DNA of 64,000 bases from Tetracentron sinense. Lineage: Eukaryota; Streptophyta; Magnoliopsida; Trochodendrales; Trochodendraceae. The translations under genes were made by a program, and so were the position numbers. The stretch is from assembly GCA_015143295.1 (NCBI GenBank), contig CM026570.1:11060047-11124046 (forward strand), read 5' to 3'. Within the stretch, counting starts at the first letter, position 1, and the number at the start of each line of letters is the position of its first letter. The notes beneath the pieces are model-generated. The model was not told the origin of the DNA and did no database searches. It was given only the letters and a program-made list of their open reading frames with translations. Shown piece by piece: positions 25,745-37,851 of the stretch.

Positions 25745-26190
25745 TATGAAAGAATTAACCATCTTAAGGTGGATGGGCCCACAATAAGATAAATAAATCA
25801 TTTTAAGGTGGTTAATCCAAACCAATTTTTGAGTGGTTACCCCAACAAAATGAGAACCAAATAACCATCTTTGGGTTATTAGCCCAAACCAAATGAAAAT
25901 CGAATAATCATCTTTGGGTGATTGGCCCAAACTAAACAAAAACGAATTGACCATCTTCGAGTGATTAGCCCCCACCAAATGAAAACGAATTAATCATCTT
26001 TAGGTGATTAGCTCAAACCAAACGAGCAGACCATTTTTGAGAGCTCAAACTAAATCAAAAATGAATAATCAACTTTGGGAGGTTAGCCCAAACTAAAGGA
26101 ATTGACCACGTCCGGGTGGTTAAGTCAAACCAAATGAAAACGAATTTACCTATCTTTGAGTGGTTAGCCCATGCTTAGGTGGTCATGGCC
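25745..26190. repeat. Minisatellite, about ten units of roughly 43 bp
   Basis: Degenerate repeat with consensus blocks ccatctttgggtg, ttagcccaaacc and aatgaaaacgaatt, read ten times. The minus-strand open frame here only reflects the repeat. Confidence 0.85.
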
Positions 26191-26265
26191 CATCTGCTCC
26201 AAGCATAAATTTGGATAGGCTAGTAAAGAAACAAAATTAGCTGTAATATAGGTAATGTACCTAAA

Positions 26266-26659
26266 AGTTGCTTGCCCTCAAGGAGATCATATGTGTTAGA
26301 CGAGGGCACCACTTTTATGGCGGAAACAATATCTGTTGTCAAACCCCAAACACCAGATGTTGAGAATGAGAATCTGGAGGCCACACTCCTTCAATAGCCC
26401 AGGAGGAAAAAAAAAATGCAAGAATCATCCCAAATCCCTTCTGACTGTCAACATAGGCCATTCACATGCAAGCTGCTTGTCCTCACGGAGATCATAGGTT
26501 TTGGACGAGGGCACCACTCCTAGGGTGGAAGTTGTATCCGCCGTCATGCCCCAAACACTGGATGTTGGTAATGGGACTATGGAGGTCACACTCCTCCAAT
26601 AGCCCATAAGGAAAATGGGGCAAGAGTCATCCCAAAATCTCTCCTGACTGTCAGCCCAG
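26266..26659. repeat. Direct duplication, 205-bp spacing
   Basis: Copies 26266-26452 and 26471-26659 share gacgagggcaccact, ccccaaacac, ggatgttg and aatagccca blocks, plus a cttctgactgtca-like end. Non-coding as far as I can see; likely part of the same decayed element as the minisatellite. Confidence 0.75.
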
Positions 26660-28489
26660 CTAGTAATCATTACTATTGGAATAGAAAATGGGGGAACACA
26701 CGTCCATCCCCATAGGGAGGCAGTGGCCTTCCACACATCGTCCCCCTGACAAAGCAAACTCAAATACATAGTGATCTAGGACCACCGAATTCCTGAGGCT
26801 TAGGAAACATAGCAATCTAATTCCACCGAACTTCTGAGACTTAAGATACATGACGATCTATTTCCGTCAAATTGCTAAAAGAGAACAAGGCTAATAATAA
26901 ACAAAACAAAACAGCATTTGGTTCAATATAACCCTACAGAGCTTGACAACAATCTGTGTGAAAGCTCTCTATGCCTTAAAATCAAATCTGGTCATAATCA
27001 ACAATATAGTCAAGGCGGCTCGTGGCATCTGACCAATCTAGATGGCGGTATAACATGATCCGACTTGGCTACACCATCCATATGACAGCTCTTGCTTTAT
27101 CCTACAAACAGCTGGCGAGATAATAGAATCCAATATGGAGAAGCATGCCCATGAGGCAGTAGGTCAAATTGCGTTGATAATAGCTAGCAATGTAGCAGGA
27201 CCTAATATACAATCGTATTGATAATAGATAACAAGATAGTAAAATCCAACATAGAATTGTGTCGATAATGGCTAGCAATATAGCAGGATCCAACATGGAA
27301 ACATATGCTTAGACAGCAGTATAGCAAATTATTCTAGTATCAGCTAATGAGATAGCAAGATCTAACATGCCAGCATATATTCAAGTGGCAAATTCGCATC
27401 ATCTAAGCAATCATGTAAAGTACTCAATTAGCACAAAAAATATGATCATTGTGAAATAAAGGGGTGCTCATCATGAGTTTAGTACCTCTATCAAGCATCA
27501 GACTAAGAAATGTTCATACACACCAATGGATGTTTCTGCAGTCAACTTAGATACCAAGTTAGCCAGGGTTCAAATGATGATTGAACAAGTTCTTTAACAT
27601 TAGAAAATAATTGAAAAGATGCATATAGCCCCCAATAGCCCCTTGCATGTGGAGGCGTAATGCCTAGAACGCATCTCACAAGCACCAAAATAGATAACAA
27701 TCATTTTTCTCACAAGGGGCCTATTATGATAAAGACAATACATCATGCCAGGTTAAGAGAGTTCATGGGGTCATGCCTCATGAATACCATTAATAGTCTG
27801 AATATTTGGCACCATATAATATAGATGCCATGTGGTGTAAATGTGAAGCAATGTGGCATATTTAATATAAAATAATGTAAATGTTAGATGTCCAATGTCA
27901 TTAATCAAATGGTGAAATGATATTCAGGCCGTAAACTACAGGGATGCTGTTAGAAACTTAGAACCAGATAAGTGCACTTGAGCAAATATCAATTTAAAGC
28001 GCCAAGCCCCCTGTGTAGGCAATCACCTGGCCATAGAGCTTTAAGAAAATAAAATGCATTTCCGATGGAGGGAAGATGTCAATCCTTATGGTATCACTGC
28101 CATAGAATTGAATAATTCAATCTACATCAATAGACCCATATATAACATTATTCTAATCAAGAATATATACAGGAGAGACGAACGAGAGTACCCAATTTGT
28201 AGCTTTCGAAAAATCTTCATGGCATGCCACTTTGATCAAACATTAAGCGAAGTATATGATGGTGCATCGCTCCATTGATATCCATATTGAAGCCAAATTC
28301 CCTTTGAAAGAAAATACATGCATATAATGACATCTTAGAGCCCTCAATCACGACTGTTGGTAGACTTTCTAACCATCAAATTGGTTAGCTCCGGATACTC
28401 TTTGAAGCAATTATGGGAGTCAAAGCTGTTGTTGCAATTGTTGCCATTCACCATCGACCGCAAAAAAGATGCCTTTGGAACTTCCATAA
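26660..28489. other. Gene-free interval with short repeats
   Basis: Contains about four degenerate units around 27110-27370 sharing agcaatatagcaggatcc-like blocks. No gene recognised. The part above 27,900 may be the eroded 3' end of the phosphatase pseudogene. Confidence 0.45.
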
Positions 28490-29810
28490 TTGTCCTAGCC
28501 TTTCATCCATTCTAGAAGCTCCATCACACTCAGACATTGTTATCAACTGAACCTTCAAGTGACCATTGACCAACTCCATCAGCCACACCTAACCAGTTTT
28601 GACAAGCAATAAAATAAGCATCCTCTCCACCTGTCTATGCCTTTGAAGGATGAGGCAACATAGCAGCACCTGAAGTTAGGAAAAATGCAGGTGCTGAGAT
28701 TTCCTCCACCCTGTTCAGACTAAGAGTAGTTTCAATATCTTGCAACTCGATCACTTCTGGACCTGTCACTTCTATACCATCACTGTTTTGTGCATCACCA
28801 TCAGTTTTTTCTGTCTGGAAATTTGAAGAAGGTGTAATTTCTTCTAGCATTGTTGAGATTTCAACTGTATCTGTATCCACGAAGCTATGACTTGTTTCCG
28901 CATCCAATCAGTTCAAGATCTGCAGAAGTGGACATAGGCATAAATTCAACCCTATCCCTTCTCACTATCTTCATCAGTGATAAAACTCATCTCTGCATCC
29001 ACAATGTGGTTGAACTCAGCAGCTGCAATCAGATGCGTAACTTCAACCTTACTATTCTCCCTGCTATCTTTCTCAGTAGGATAACCATTTTCTACATCTG
29101 GAACATGATCAAGCTCTGCAGCAGTAGACAGAGGCATATCCTTAGTTTTCTCTTCAGAATATTTCTTTGAAGCATAATTATTTGGTATTTCACATATGGA
29201 GTCCGGCTCAGAAGAAATCGATGGAGCCATTATTTTGTCCTTACTCGTCTCTTCAGAATCTTTCTCAGAGGCATAATTCTTTTCTACATCAGGAATGTTA
29301 TCCGACTCTGAAGCAGTAGTCGAAGTTATAATTTCATTCTTATCCTCTTCAATAGGATCTATAGTGGTTTCTATATCAAGAATAGAGTCAGGCTCTGTAT
29401 TAGTAGACGGAAGCATAATTTTTATGGGATTCGTCTCTCCGTAATCATCACCAGAAGAAACTCTTGTGTTGATATCCAACACAGTGCAAGGCATTGTAGC
29501 ACCAGGCACTTCTACTTCCTCAGTGTCTACTAACAACTTCCCATTTGATTCCAATCTATCATTACATACTGCTTCCGGCCATGTTACCATCAATGTCCAG
29601 AACCCCACTACCTTCTCTGCATAAGGGAATTTCATCAAGAAGACTAACTTCTTTGGGTCAACGGCTGCACTGTTCTATTTCAGAATAAGAATTATTCTCC
29701 TCTTCCAGAATTTCACTAAATTCCGTATCAATCATCTCTGTTTCATGATCTCCATTTAAAACCTCTGTAATTTCCTATTTCTCTATAATCCTAGTAGGCT
29801 CTTCTCTTAC
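28490..29810 (-). pseudogene. Protein phosphatase 2C pseudogene (BIPP2C1 / PP2C62-like)
   Basis: Read on the minus strand, an acidic Ser/Thr/Glu-rich region (29800-28700) is followed by the start of a PP2C domain: SGAAMLPHPSKA, stop, [28 protein letters not shown]. This order (long acidic N-terminus, then the LPHPxKxxxGGEDAYF entry to the PP2C fold) is that of the chloroplast-type BIPP2C1/PP2C62 proteins. It is broken: in-frame stops near 28646, 29680 and 29783, and frame changes near 28540, 28910 and 29640. The catalytic domain is lost after about 35 residues, so none of the later metal-binding Asp motifs remain. Retained intron-like sequence upstream suggests a duplicated rather than retroposed copy. 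Confidence 0.75.
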
Positions 29811-31847
29811 AAATTATAAGAAAGAATATTTCATTCCAAACAAAGAATACAATTCAAACTATCTCGGCCAGTATTCAGTGCATCTTTGTCTTAATGTGAC
29901 TCTCTTTTTTGACTGATCATGAAAAAATAAACACTGATTGCAGAGAATTGAAGTACAGAACAGGACAATCATTACGATTTTAAGAATTGAATATGTGCAG
30001 AAGTAATCGATCTGAGCTAGATGTGATACTCCATATCTGAGAACAAAGATTTCTATACCCCTAAAGATGTTTATTAAACAAGAGATTGAAAAAGTCATCT
30101 AAATTCATTCAAATTTTAATTTATATCATAGTGCCAGAGCTATTAGAGTACCCGAAGCTTGAGGTTTGGATACCTTAATATAAAACATTAATCACTAGAA
30201 GCGAAAACAAATTATCATGTTTAATATGTTTCTGTGTGCAAATAAGATTATCACATCCACAAGTTTCTGTAAACATAAAAGAATGGGATGAAAAGGCATC
30301 CACAATCAAGAGAGCTCAAAAACATGGGACACGCGAAAAATAAATACTTAATTTTCTAACCTTAATTGATTCATGTGAAAGAAAACTTGATTAATCTGTT
30401 CAAAAGTATGAATGGGCATGCCATGAATCAGTGTTACTGAAAGAAGATTGGACATCCGTCCTTTTCAAAGTTCTAGTTTAATAAACAGAATAGCAGGATG
30501 CCAGGAATAGTTGTATTAACTCAGTACAGAGTTTTAAAAATGTATAATCTCATTTGGAACCAACGAGTCAACATCTTCGTTTACAAGGGAAGTTAGATCA
30601 TAAATTTAGGTGCTTCAAATTCTAATCAAAATATGCATCAAAATAATGAGCCCTGAATAATACTAATTCTAGCAAAGAAACAAGAAACCATGTTCCATAG
30701 GGACTGTGTAATCAGCTATGATAAAATATATAAGTTGCGAAGTTTAGGATCCTGCTAATCAGATGAGACGAGAATATGCTTAAGTTCTTATATGTAGATA
30801 GTAATGCAAAATAGATTGACGCAAACATTTATATAACATGTATCAGTTTGAGAAATTGAACAAAGATCATCATAGATGAATCTCTAACTAGCAATGCCTT
30901 CTTTACTAGAGGATTAATATGATTAGTAACACCAAAGGCAGAAGATCCGATATTGAAATTTTAATTAGGAATGGATGTCAGGGAAGACCACCACCAGAAG
31001 CAACCTTACTCTGATACCAGATCAAGATATATAATTTGTTATGAATTTTATGATAAGAAAGCAGAGTTGCAGATCAACAGGCATAATAGAACATCGTGAA
31101 TTTACTTTAATATACCTAAAAACTTGAGATTCAGATTTGCAGCACTTATTCAAAGTGTATAAATTACATTTCTGCTAATATTTCTATACTACGTCAGAAT
31201 CTCCGGTCACTGAGGTGACTTGGTGCCCAAATCGAAACTCACTCAACTCAGATCAGTTAAACTCTGATCTGACTACTGTATAATCTGGATGCTCCCATTA
31301 TTTTAAACAGTGGGGTCCCTGACTTGCAAGAATGACACAAACTATTGAATCAAATTATCTCCTGAAAGGGAGACATCATTTCCAGAGAAAACCTAAATAA
31401 GCTATAGATTGAAAGAAAGCAAAATCAATTGTAGCCTAATGACTTTGAGAATAATAATTTTTTTTTTAAAAAAAAGCATCAAGGCATAAACAAAACAAAT
31501 CAAATCATTGCAGATGAGATCTTAAGATGGAATCCAAGATCCATTGAATAATGCTTAGATCTGAATTAAACCACAACTAAACAACAAGATCAACAAATCA
31601 TTGATGAAGCAAAAGTAAAAAAATCAAGATCATGTTGATAGAACTTGAATCAGGTCGATTATAGAACTGAGAGAAGAAGAATAAGAAGATCAGATTGAAT
31701 TTAGACTTAGTGCTTATGAAGAAAAAGATCACCAAGCTTCAATTTCTTAAAGAAGAAAATCAATAGATGCAACCATAAAACATCAAAGAACATAGGAAGA
31801 ACGACAGTACCACCGGAGTACTGTCATGAATCCCCAAAGAAGCATAC
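29811..31847 (-). other. Intron-like sequence between remnants of the PP2C pseudogene
   Basis: No intact gene seen. AT-rich. A tggtatcagag motif, identical to the core of a Met-tRNA primer site, occurs on the minus strand near 31006-31016, but no LTR end precedes it. Confidence 0.4.
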
Positions 31848-32050
31848 CTTGTACTCCGTAATGACCCTAACCAAAATAAATCTTTGCAAGAAACTGTCTG
31901 ATTTCAAGAAATTCAATCTGATTTGACTATAACCACTGATCTGTGAATCCATTTAGAGCCAAAATTGATTTCTGGTCAATGATCTCGCATTTCCGCAAGA
32001 TCCAGCACTTTCTATTATGAAAATGAGGTTGGATTGGCTTAAACATATCA
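31848..32050 (-). pseudogene. First-exon-like remnant, possibly of the PP2C pseudogene
   Basis: On the minus strand a frame reads SAGSCGNARSLTRNQFWL, stop, MDSQISGYSQIRLNFLKS... and ends at a good donor (ggagtacaag followed by gtatgc) at 31848. The Ser/Arg-rich composition suits a transit peptide. It contains one in-frame stop. Its link to the phosphatase fragment 2 kb downstream is inferred from strand and position only. Confidence 0.35.
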
Positions 32051-32210
32051 AACGGTGTTAACCCATTCTATGAGCATCACCATGGTACAGTACCCTATTC
32101 TCTGTACCATAGGGACCTTGATTCCCTTTCGCCCAAATTAAGTAACTGCAGATATTCTGTTCATTTCTTCCTCCAATGAAATCATATTTGAGTTTCCTTC
32201 AATTTTCAGG

Positions 32211-32330
32211 TCAGCTATGAGGACAAGGGCAAGGAGGATATTCGGTGGAGTGAGTTGGATCCTTTCTGGTTGCTGCTGAGCATGATACTGGTCCTAGGAC
32301 GCAGACCAAAGCTTTGTATCTAGCTTATCT
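32211..32330 (+). other. Orphan exon-like fragment
   Basis: After a good acceptor (caattttcag) the plus strand reads VSYEDKGKEDIRWSELDPFW and then a hydrophobic run to a TAG at 32323. The YED...W pattern recalls Tudor/agenet-type strands in plant chromatin proteins, but no partner exon was found. Probably a relic, or chance. Confidence 0.2.
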
Positions 32331-32659
32331 ATGTAGAAGCTGAAGCAGGAGGGGCATTTATTGCTAAAGGAAAGTACATCTACAACATTATAACATCCGA
32401 TATTAAAACCATGAAAACACTACCCGCACAAGGGGAAACACAGAATACAATTTTTTCTTTTGATAAGTAATGCACAGATATACTAATGAAATGGAACAGA
32501 AAAGATTACACGAGGAGTACAATTGCGAGTTACCTCCTTTTAATGGACCAAGATGGATTTACATTCTCTACCTTGCCGCCTCATACCTTTTGTTTTGCTT
32601 TCTGCCACTAAAAGACATTTTCAGTTGTGTATGAGTGGCGAAGAGTTTCATTCATTTCC

Positions 32660-35353
32660 TTAGACTTCATCCATTTGACCATTATTTGAGCCCCACTGAT
32701 CCAACTTCATATCTCGGTGAATTTCATTAGAATGGAATGAACTCAAAGAGCATATTTTCTTACTGCATGACATCCCATCATCATCCACCTCTATCATAGA
32801 GCAGAGAGTCGTCATCCATGCATGCAGACCACTATTAGCATCCTTCCTCCTTGTTGCTTCCAGCTTACTAATAGCCTGCTTCGGCACCCCCCATTTCACC
32901 AGAACAACCCCAAGTGATTTGAATGTTGAATCATCAGGTTGGATGGCTGATTTCATCATCTCCCGAAAAGTTTCAACCGCTTCCTTCAATCTCCCATCTG
33001 ATGCATACAACCCAATCACATTATTATAACTCAACAACTCAGTTAGGAGTCCTAGTTCTCGCATCTTTTGTGCAATCCCAACTGCTTCCTCAAATCTTCC
33101 AATTCTCTTATACATACACAACATCATTGCAAATGAGAATTCATTTGCTTCCCCTTTCCGCTTCAAGTCCTCCAAAATTTCTTCTGCCTGTCTAACCATA
33201 GCGCGTTCACTGTAGAGATCAATCATACAATTCGATGAGTATACAGCTGGACCTGTCTCAGAAGATTGAAGCTGCTTGTATATTTCCTGCGCTTCTTGTA
33301 AGTACCCAACCTTGGTGTATAGCTTGATCAAGGAGTTATATATGACAGTATTCCCTGGCAAACCTGCATTTCTCATTGCATCAACATAATCAATAGCTTC
33401 TTTTACGCTTCCAACCTCAGCAAAAGCATTTATCAAGACACCGAAAACAACAATGTCGGGTTGCACATCAAGTGCAACCATCTCTTTGAATAGTTCCTCT
33501 GCCATTTTCAAGTGACCTAACTTGGCAAAGCTTGAGATCACTGCACAGTATGGGATGCAATCAGTTATTAATCCAGCCTCCTGCATTTTCATGACGTAAG
33601 GTTTTGCTATGTGTGGCAGGTCGGCACCGGATAATATCTGTATGAGCGAGTTATAGCTGCATTTGTCAGGAAAAACCCCATGATTCTCCATACTATCAAA
33701 CAACTCACACGCTTTATCATATTTCTTGCTCATCCCATAAGCCTTGATCATCACATTGAATTCGAGGACACTCAACTTCTTCCGCTCTTGACAACAAATG
33801 AAAGCTTTTTCAGCTTCCAAAATGTGGCTCCGCTCCCCATATGCATCAATGTTGGCAGAGTAGCACTCAGAACTCATCTTCCCCATGAGATGAAACCTCT
33901 CAAACCAAGACCATGACTGCTGGAGCATCCCAGCATCTATGTACATTCTAATCAGTGCCGACTGAGTGAACTCATCAATCTCAAGACCTCGATCATCCAT
34001 CTCGGAGACAAGGGCTTCAGCTTCCCTAACCATATGTCTTATAGAGAATGCGTATAGGAGGGTGCGGTAACTCACAGGGTCTGGCTCTAGGCAAATATCC
34101 TTCATCTTTTTAAAGTAGCTCTCTGCCATTTTAATATTATCGTGCTTCGCATGGAGAGAAATAAGAATGTTATATGTTCTTGTGTCAGGTGGACATTGAA
34201 GCTCTTCCATCTTGTGCATCAGTGAAGCCACTTCCTCTAAGTGACCATGGTTCCCACAGATGTGAATCATTGTGTTGAATGTTACTGTGTTTGGGACAAT
34301 CCCTTCTCTTAGCATCCGGACGAAAGTATCGGATGCTTCTTGAAGTTGGCCGGCCTTCCCATACGTGTCAATCAAGGTATTATATGTGTATGAGCTGAAG
34401 CGCGTATGAGATTTGGAAGTACTGTTTATAGTAGTAGTAGTTCTATCTCCATCCTTCACCAATTTACCTGACGACCACTTCTTGAAGAACTGCTCAGCCT
34501 TTTCAAATTCTGCAGCCTTCTTGTATGTTTGAACAACAATCCCCATAGTTACCTCATCGGGTTCCATCCCCTGTTTGTTCATCCGTTCCAGCCAAAGAAG
34601 GGCTTCTTCCTTAAGGCCTCCTTTGCTATAGACATCAATCAAGGTACCATAGGTAGAATTTGTGGGCATGATTCTTTTGGCCTTCATCTCGCCCCAGAGA
34701 TTCTCCACCTGGTTCCACCTCCGTGCTTTCCCGAGAATCCTAAGCATGATGTTGTAGTGAATCACGTTTAATTCATAGCAACCCTTTCTCTTGAACCACT
34801 CAAAGATCTCAAAAGCCCTTTCCCAACTTGACTGTTCCTTCAGAATTATGCTCCTCTCCTTGTTATTAAGGGTCTCCTCCCATGGCTTCAGAGCCTCATC
34901 CAAATTTTTTTCTGTTTCCAATGCTTGCAACATTGACGGGATACATCCTCCGTAAGACAACCATTTCGTCGAACACTTGGTTTCCCTCTTTCCCTTCAAA
35001 GAGTTCTTGCCTCTAGAACTGAATTTAACTGCACCATCACTCTTAGTTTCAGGACTCCTGTAATCCCCAACTTTTCTTCTCTCCTCTCCATCTGTGTTCT
35101 TAACCAAACTCGAATAATCCAAACCAGGTCCAAGTATACCATCACCTCTCCCATTCTGATATTTTCTATAAATTCTACCAGTTCTCTTCCCTGTTACATT
35201 AGTACTTTCACGCAGTATATTTTCTCTCGGCTGCTTAATAGATTCAACTCCATCTAAAAGGGATACTGAAACTCCAATATTCGAAGTAGACTTCGTGGAA
35301 CCCAGAATGTGGAAACAACTGGTATCCAACGGCTGAAGTTTCCCAGACATCAT
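32660..35353 (-). CDS. P-class pentatricopeptide repeat protein, At3g23020-like
   Basis: Intronless, 897 residues, stop TAG-type end after NNGQMDEV. Likely an organelle RNA-binding factor. After a low-complexity N-terminus (about 150 residues) come a conserved lead-in (NKERSIILKEQSSWERAFEIFEWFK) and about 18 P-type PPR motifs of 34-36 residues, e.g. VIHYNIMLRILGKA, STYGTLIDVYSKGG, YTYNTLIDTYGKAG, VIYNSLIKLYTKVG. No E, DYW or SMR tail is present; a short Met/Ser tail follows the last repeat. Start chosen at 35353, the first ATG (MMSGKLQP); the open frame extends further upstream only through a TTG codon. The repeat motifs carry the variable fifth and last residues that would set RNA specificity. 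Class and closest relative are from memory of the family; the target RNA is unknown. Confidence 0.9.
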   Translation of the reverse strand: MMSGKLQPLDTSCFHILGSTKSTSNIGVSVSLLDGVESIKQPRENILRESTNVTGKRTGRIYRKYQNGRGDGILGPGLDYSSLVKNTDGEERRKVGDYRSPETKSDGAVKFSSRGKNSLKGKRETKCSTKWLSYGGCIPSMLQALETEKNLDEALKPWEETLNNKERSIILKEQSSWERAFEIFEWFKRKGCYELNVIHYNIMLRILGKARRWNQVENLWGEMKAKRIMPTNSTYGTLIDVYSKGGLKEEALLWLERMNKQGMEPDEVTMGIVVQTYKKAAEFEKAEQFFKKWSSGKLVKDGDRTTTTINSTSKSHTRFSSYTYNTLIDTYGKAGQLQEASDTFVRMLREGIVPNTVTFNTMIHICGNHGHLEEVASLMHKMEELQCPPDTRTYNILISLHAKHDNIKMAESYFKKMKDICLEPDPVSYRTLLYAFSIRHMVREAEALVSEMDDRGLEIDEFTQSALIRMYIDAGMLQQSWSWFERFHLMGKMSSECYSANIDAYGERSHILEAEKAFICCQERKKLSVLEFNVMIKAYGMSKKYDKACELFDSMENHGVFPDKCSYNSLIQILSGADLPHIAKPYVMKMQEAGLITDCIPYCAVISSFAKLGHLKMAEELFKEMVALDVQPDIVVFGVLINAFAEVGSVKEAIDYVDAMRNAGLPGNTVIYNSLIKLYTKVGYLQEAQEIYKQLQSSETGPAVYSSNCMIDLYSERAMVRQAEEILEDLKRKGEANEFSFAMMLCMYKRIGRFEEAVGIAQKMRELGLLTELLSYNNVIGLYASDGRLKEAVETFREMMKSAIQPDDSTFKSLGVVLVKWGVPKQAISKLEATRRKDANSGLHAWMTTLCSMIEVDDDGMSCSKKICSLSSFHSNEIHRDMKLDQWGSNNGQMDEV

Positions 35354-36015
35354 TGTAAATGGGTCTGGATCTATTCTTCTAAAACATCGATCCCAGATCG
35401 ACAAAACCCCAAAAAACTACTAAAAATGAAGCCAACTCAACCCAAACATCCAAAATGGCTGGCATGTTCCTCTAAAATACGAAGTTCTGTAAAAACAGAA
35501 AGAACCCATGAAAACAACTACGGTAATGAATAGAATTCAAGCATTGAAACACAAAACAGTTCTCTTTTTCAGAGATTGAAATCTTATCTCAAGAAGAAGA
35601 ATCAAGTTTTGGATTCTGAGATTAAAAAAAAAATCTTTTTTTTCTCTGTATAACCGAAATGGTATATATATATTTGATGAACAAAGGGGTATTTCTCTAC
35701 AAGCAAATCGAAAATGGAAACAAGCAAATAAGATAACTGGGACTCGCCTGCAGAGCTTATAGAAGAGCTTCAAATGTGTAATCCTCTTACAAGTTCTCTT
35801 CGAATCCTTCCTCCAGTAACTGATAACCGGGGAAGTTTAGTAGGTCATTTGATTCACTTTTACAAAAATGCCATTCCATTAACTTACTATATCTGGAATG
35901 CCCCTACCACCTAATAACAATAAGGGGTTTTGCATATCAGCTGCTAGGATCTTCCTAGTTTATATCTAGAATGCCCCTACCACCTAATAACAAAAAAGGG
36001 TTTTGCATATAAGCT
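35354..36015 (-). promoter_or_regulatory. 5' leader and upstream region of the PPR gene, with a 74-bp direct duplication
   Basis: No gene seen. Positions 35893-35964 and 35966-36040 are near-identical direct copies (blocks ggaatgcccctaccaccta and gctgctaggatcttcctag). The second runs into the long-TIR element that starts at 36016. Confidence 0.5.
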
Positions 36016-37188
36016 GCTAGGATCTTCCTAGTTTGCAAATACTGTGTAAACATTTTGCAAATTAACTCATGATTTTCCCAATTAGACAAACAACCTCAAC
36101 CCTTGGTTCCCAACTTTTCTAATTGTTAGTAAAATGATTATTATACCCTTAAGATATTTCATAACCTCATAAAACCTTTTTAACTGTCTTGAAACTATGG
36201 TTAACAAGTTTTAGCCCCTATGGTTATTTTTCTCCTCTTAACTCTTTTAACTATAGTTAAGATTCAACATCTAACCTTAGTTTTTATTTTTTTAAATAAA
36301 AAATTAATGTGTCTCATTTTAATTCCTTTTAACTGTGGTTAAGATTCACTAATCCTTAGGGTTAACGCATTTAATCTTAATTTTTAGAAAAAAAAAGTGA
36401 ACATCTCTTTTAATCCCCTTTAATTATGGTTTAGATTCACTAACCTTTAGGATTAAAGCATCTATAATAAAAATAAAATAAAAAATTAACCCGTCCCTTT
36501 GAACTCCCTTTAACTATGGCTAAGATTCACTACCCCTTAGGGTTAAAGCATCTAATCTTGGTTTTTAGAAGAAAAAAAATTAATGTGTCCCCTTTTAACT
36601 TCCGTTAAATGTGGTTAAGATTCACTAACCTTAGGGTTAAAGCATCTAACCTTGGTTTTAAGAGAAATTTTAAAAAAAATTAATGTGCCCCCCCCCCCCT
36701 TTAACTCTCTTTAATTGTGGTTAAGTTTCACTAACCCTTAGGGTTAAAGCAGCTAACCTTGGTTTTTAGAAAAAAAAATTAAGGTGTCCCATTTTAACTT
36801 CCTTTAACTATGATTAAGATTCACTAACGTATGTAACCTTGGTTTTTAGAATTTCTTTTAAATTAACGTGCTCCCTCTAACTCTATTTAACTATGATTAA
36901 GATTCAATAACCTATAAGTTAAAAGCATCTAACCTTGGTTTTTAGAAAAAAAAAAAAAGAATTAAAAATTAACCAGAGGGTTAAAACTTAGTAACCATGG
37001 TTCAAGAGCAGTAAAGGAACTTTATAAGGTTGTGAAATCAAGGACATAATAATCATTTTAGTTACAAATTCAAACGAATGTTTAATGGAAGTAAGGGTTG
37101 ATTGTTTGTCTGACTGTTGAAAAACCATGAGTTAATTTGCAAAACCTTTACACATAATAATGTATTTGCAAACTAGGAAGAACCTAGC
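36016..37188. mobile_element. Long-TIR element with an internal tandem array
   Basis: 1173 bp. The left end gctaggatcttcctag (then tttgcaaata) is mirrored at the right by actaggaagaacctagc; the arms stay alignable for about 150 bp (agacaaacaa, taaaatgattattat). Between them lie eight units of 83-104 bp (36240-36990), each with ggttaagattcacta, agggttaaagcatctaacc and ggtttttagaaaa. The same words form the core of the MITE family seen across 37-50 kb. No transposase frame. Confidence 0.7.
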
Positions 37189-37851
37189 AAGGGGAGTCCG
37201 ATTACGACCTCGAGATCGTCACGTGTCCCCTTGGACACCACTTAAATGTGCTTAAGATTCACTCACCCCTAGTTTTCACTCATCTATCCTTGGATTTTAA
37301 AAGAAAAAAAGATTTAACCCTAGTTAAAATTCACTAACTCCTGGGGTTAAATTTTTTTATATTTCTTTTTCTAAAGACCAATGATAAGTGTGTAAACCCT
37401 AGAGTGATAGACACAAATAATCTAACACAAGCAATTCTCAAGGTATACAAAGGGGAAGACAAAGAACAATAAAAACTATATATTAATTGTAAAAATATCA
37501 AAATATTAAGTCTAAAGTATCTCACCATGGACGTTTCAATAATTTTTTTTATATCCAACTAGTGGGCGGCAAGTGCGATGCGCGTGAGAGATAGGGGAAG
37601 GGAAGAGAGACCGGAAAAGGGACCCTAGTGAGGCATCTTGAAAAATAAAATTAAGAAATATTTTGGGTATAGAAACTTGAGGGACATTTTGGATTAAAAA
37701 AATAGTATGAACACATTGGTTAGAGAAATATGATGTAGGGATTTTTTGAGAACCAAAAAGCTTTAGGGGCATTTTTGATATAGGAAAGGAAGGGGGCGTG
37801 CGAGGCCTTGGCAAGACGTTCTTCTTTTGGAGTGTTTTGCCAAGAGAGTAA

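Noticed and set aside
25685..25978. 97-residue minus-strand frame with repeated SPKDDYS/ITQRW-like words
   Set aside because: It follows the 43-bp minisatellite; the unit is not a multiple of three throughout and there is no domain.
31006..31016. Met-tRNA primer site of a second LTR element
   Set aside because: The tggtatcagag core is present, but no LTR end, Gag frame or partner LTR was found around it.
35354..35404. Longer N-terminus for the PPR protein (starting MSIWDRC)
   Set aside because: The codon at 35402-35404 is TTG, not ATG. The first ATG in frame is at 35353.
36240..36990. Telomere-like array (ttagggtt/aaccctaa words)
   Set aside because: The words occur once per unit of about 95 bp within MITE-derived sequence, not as 7-bp tandem telomere repeats.
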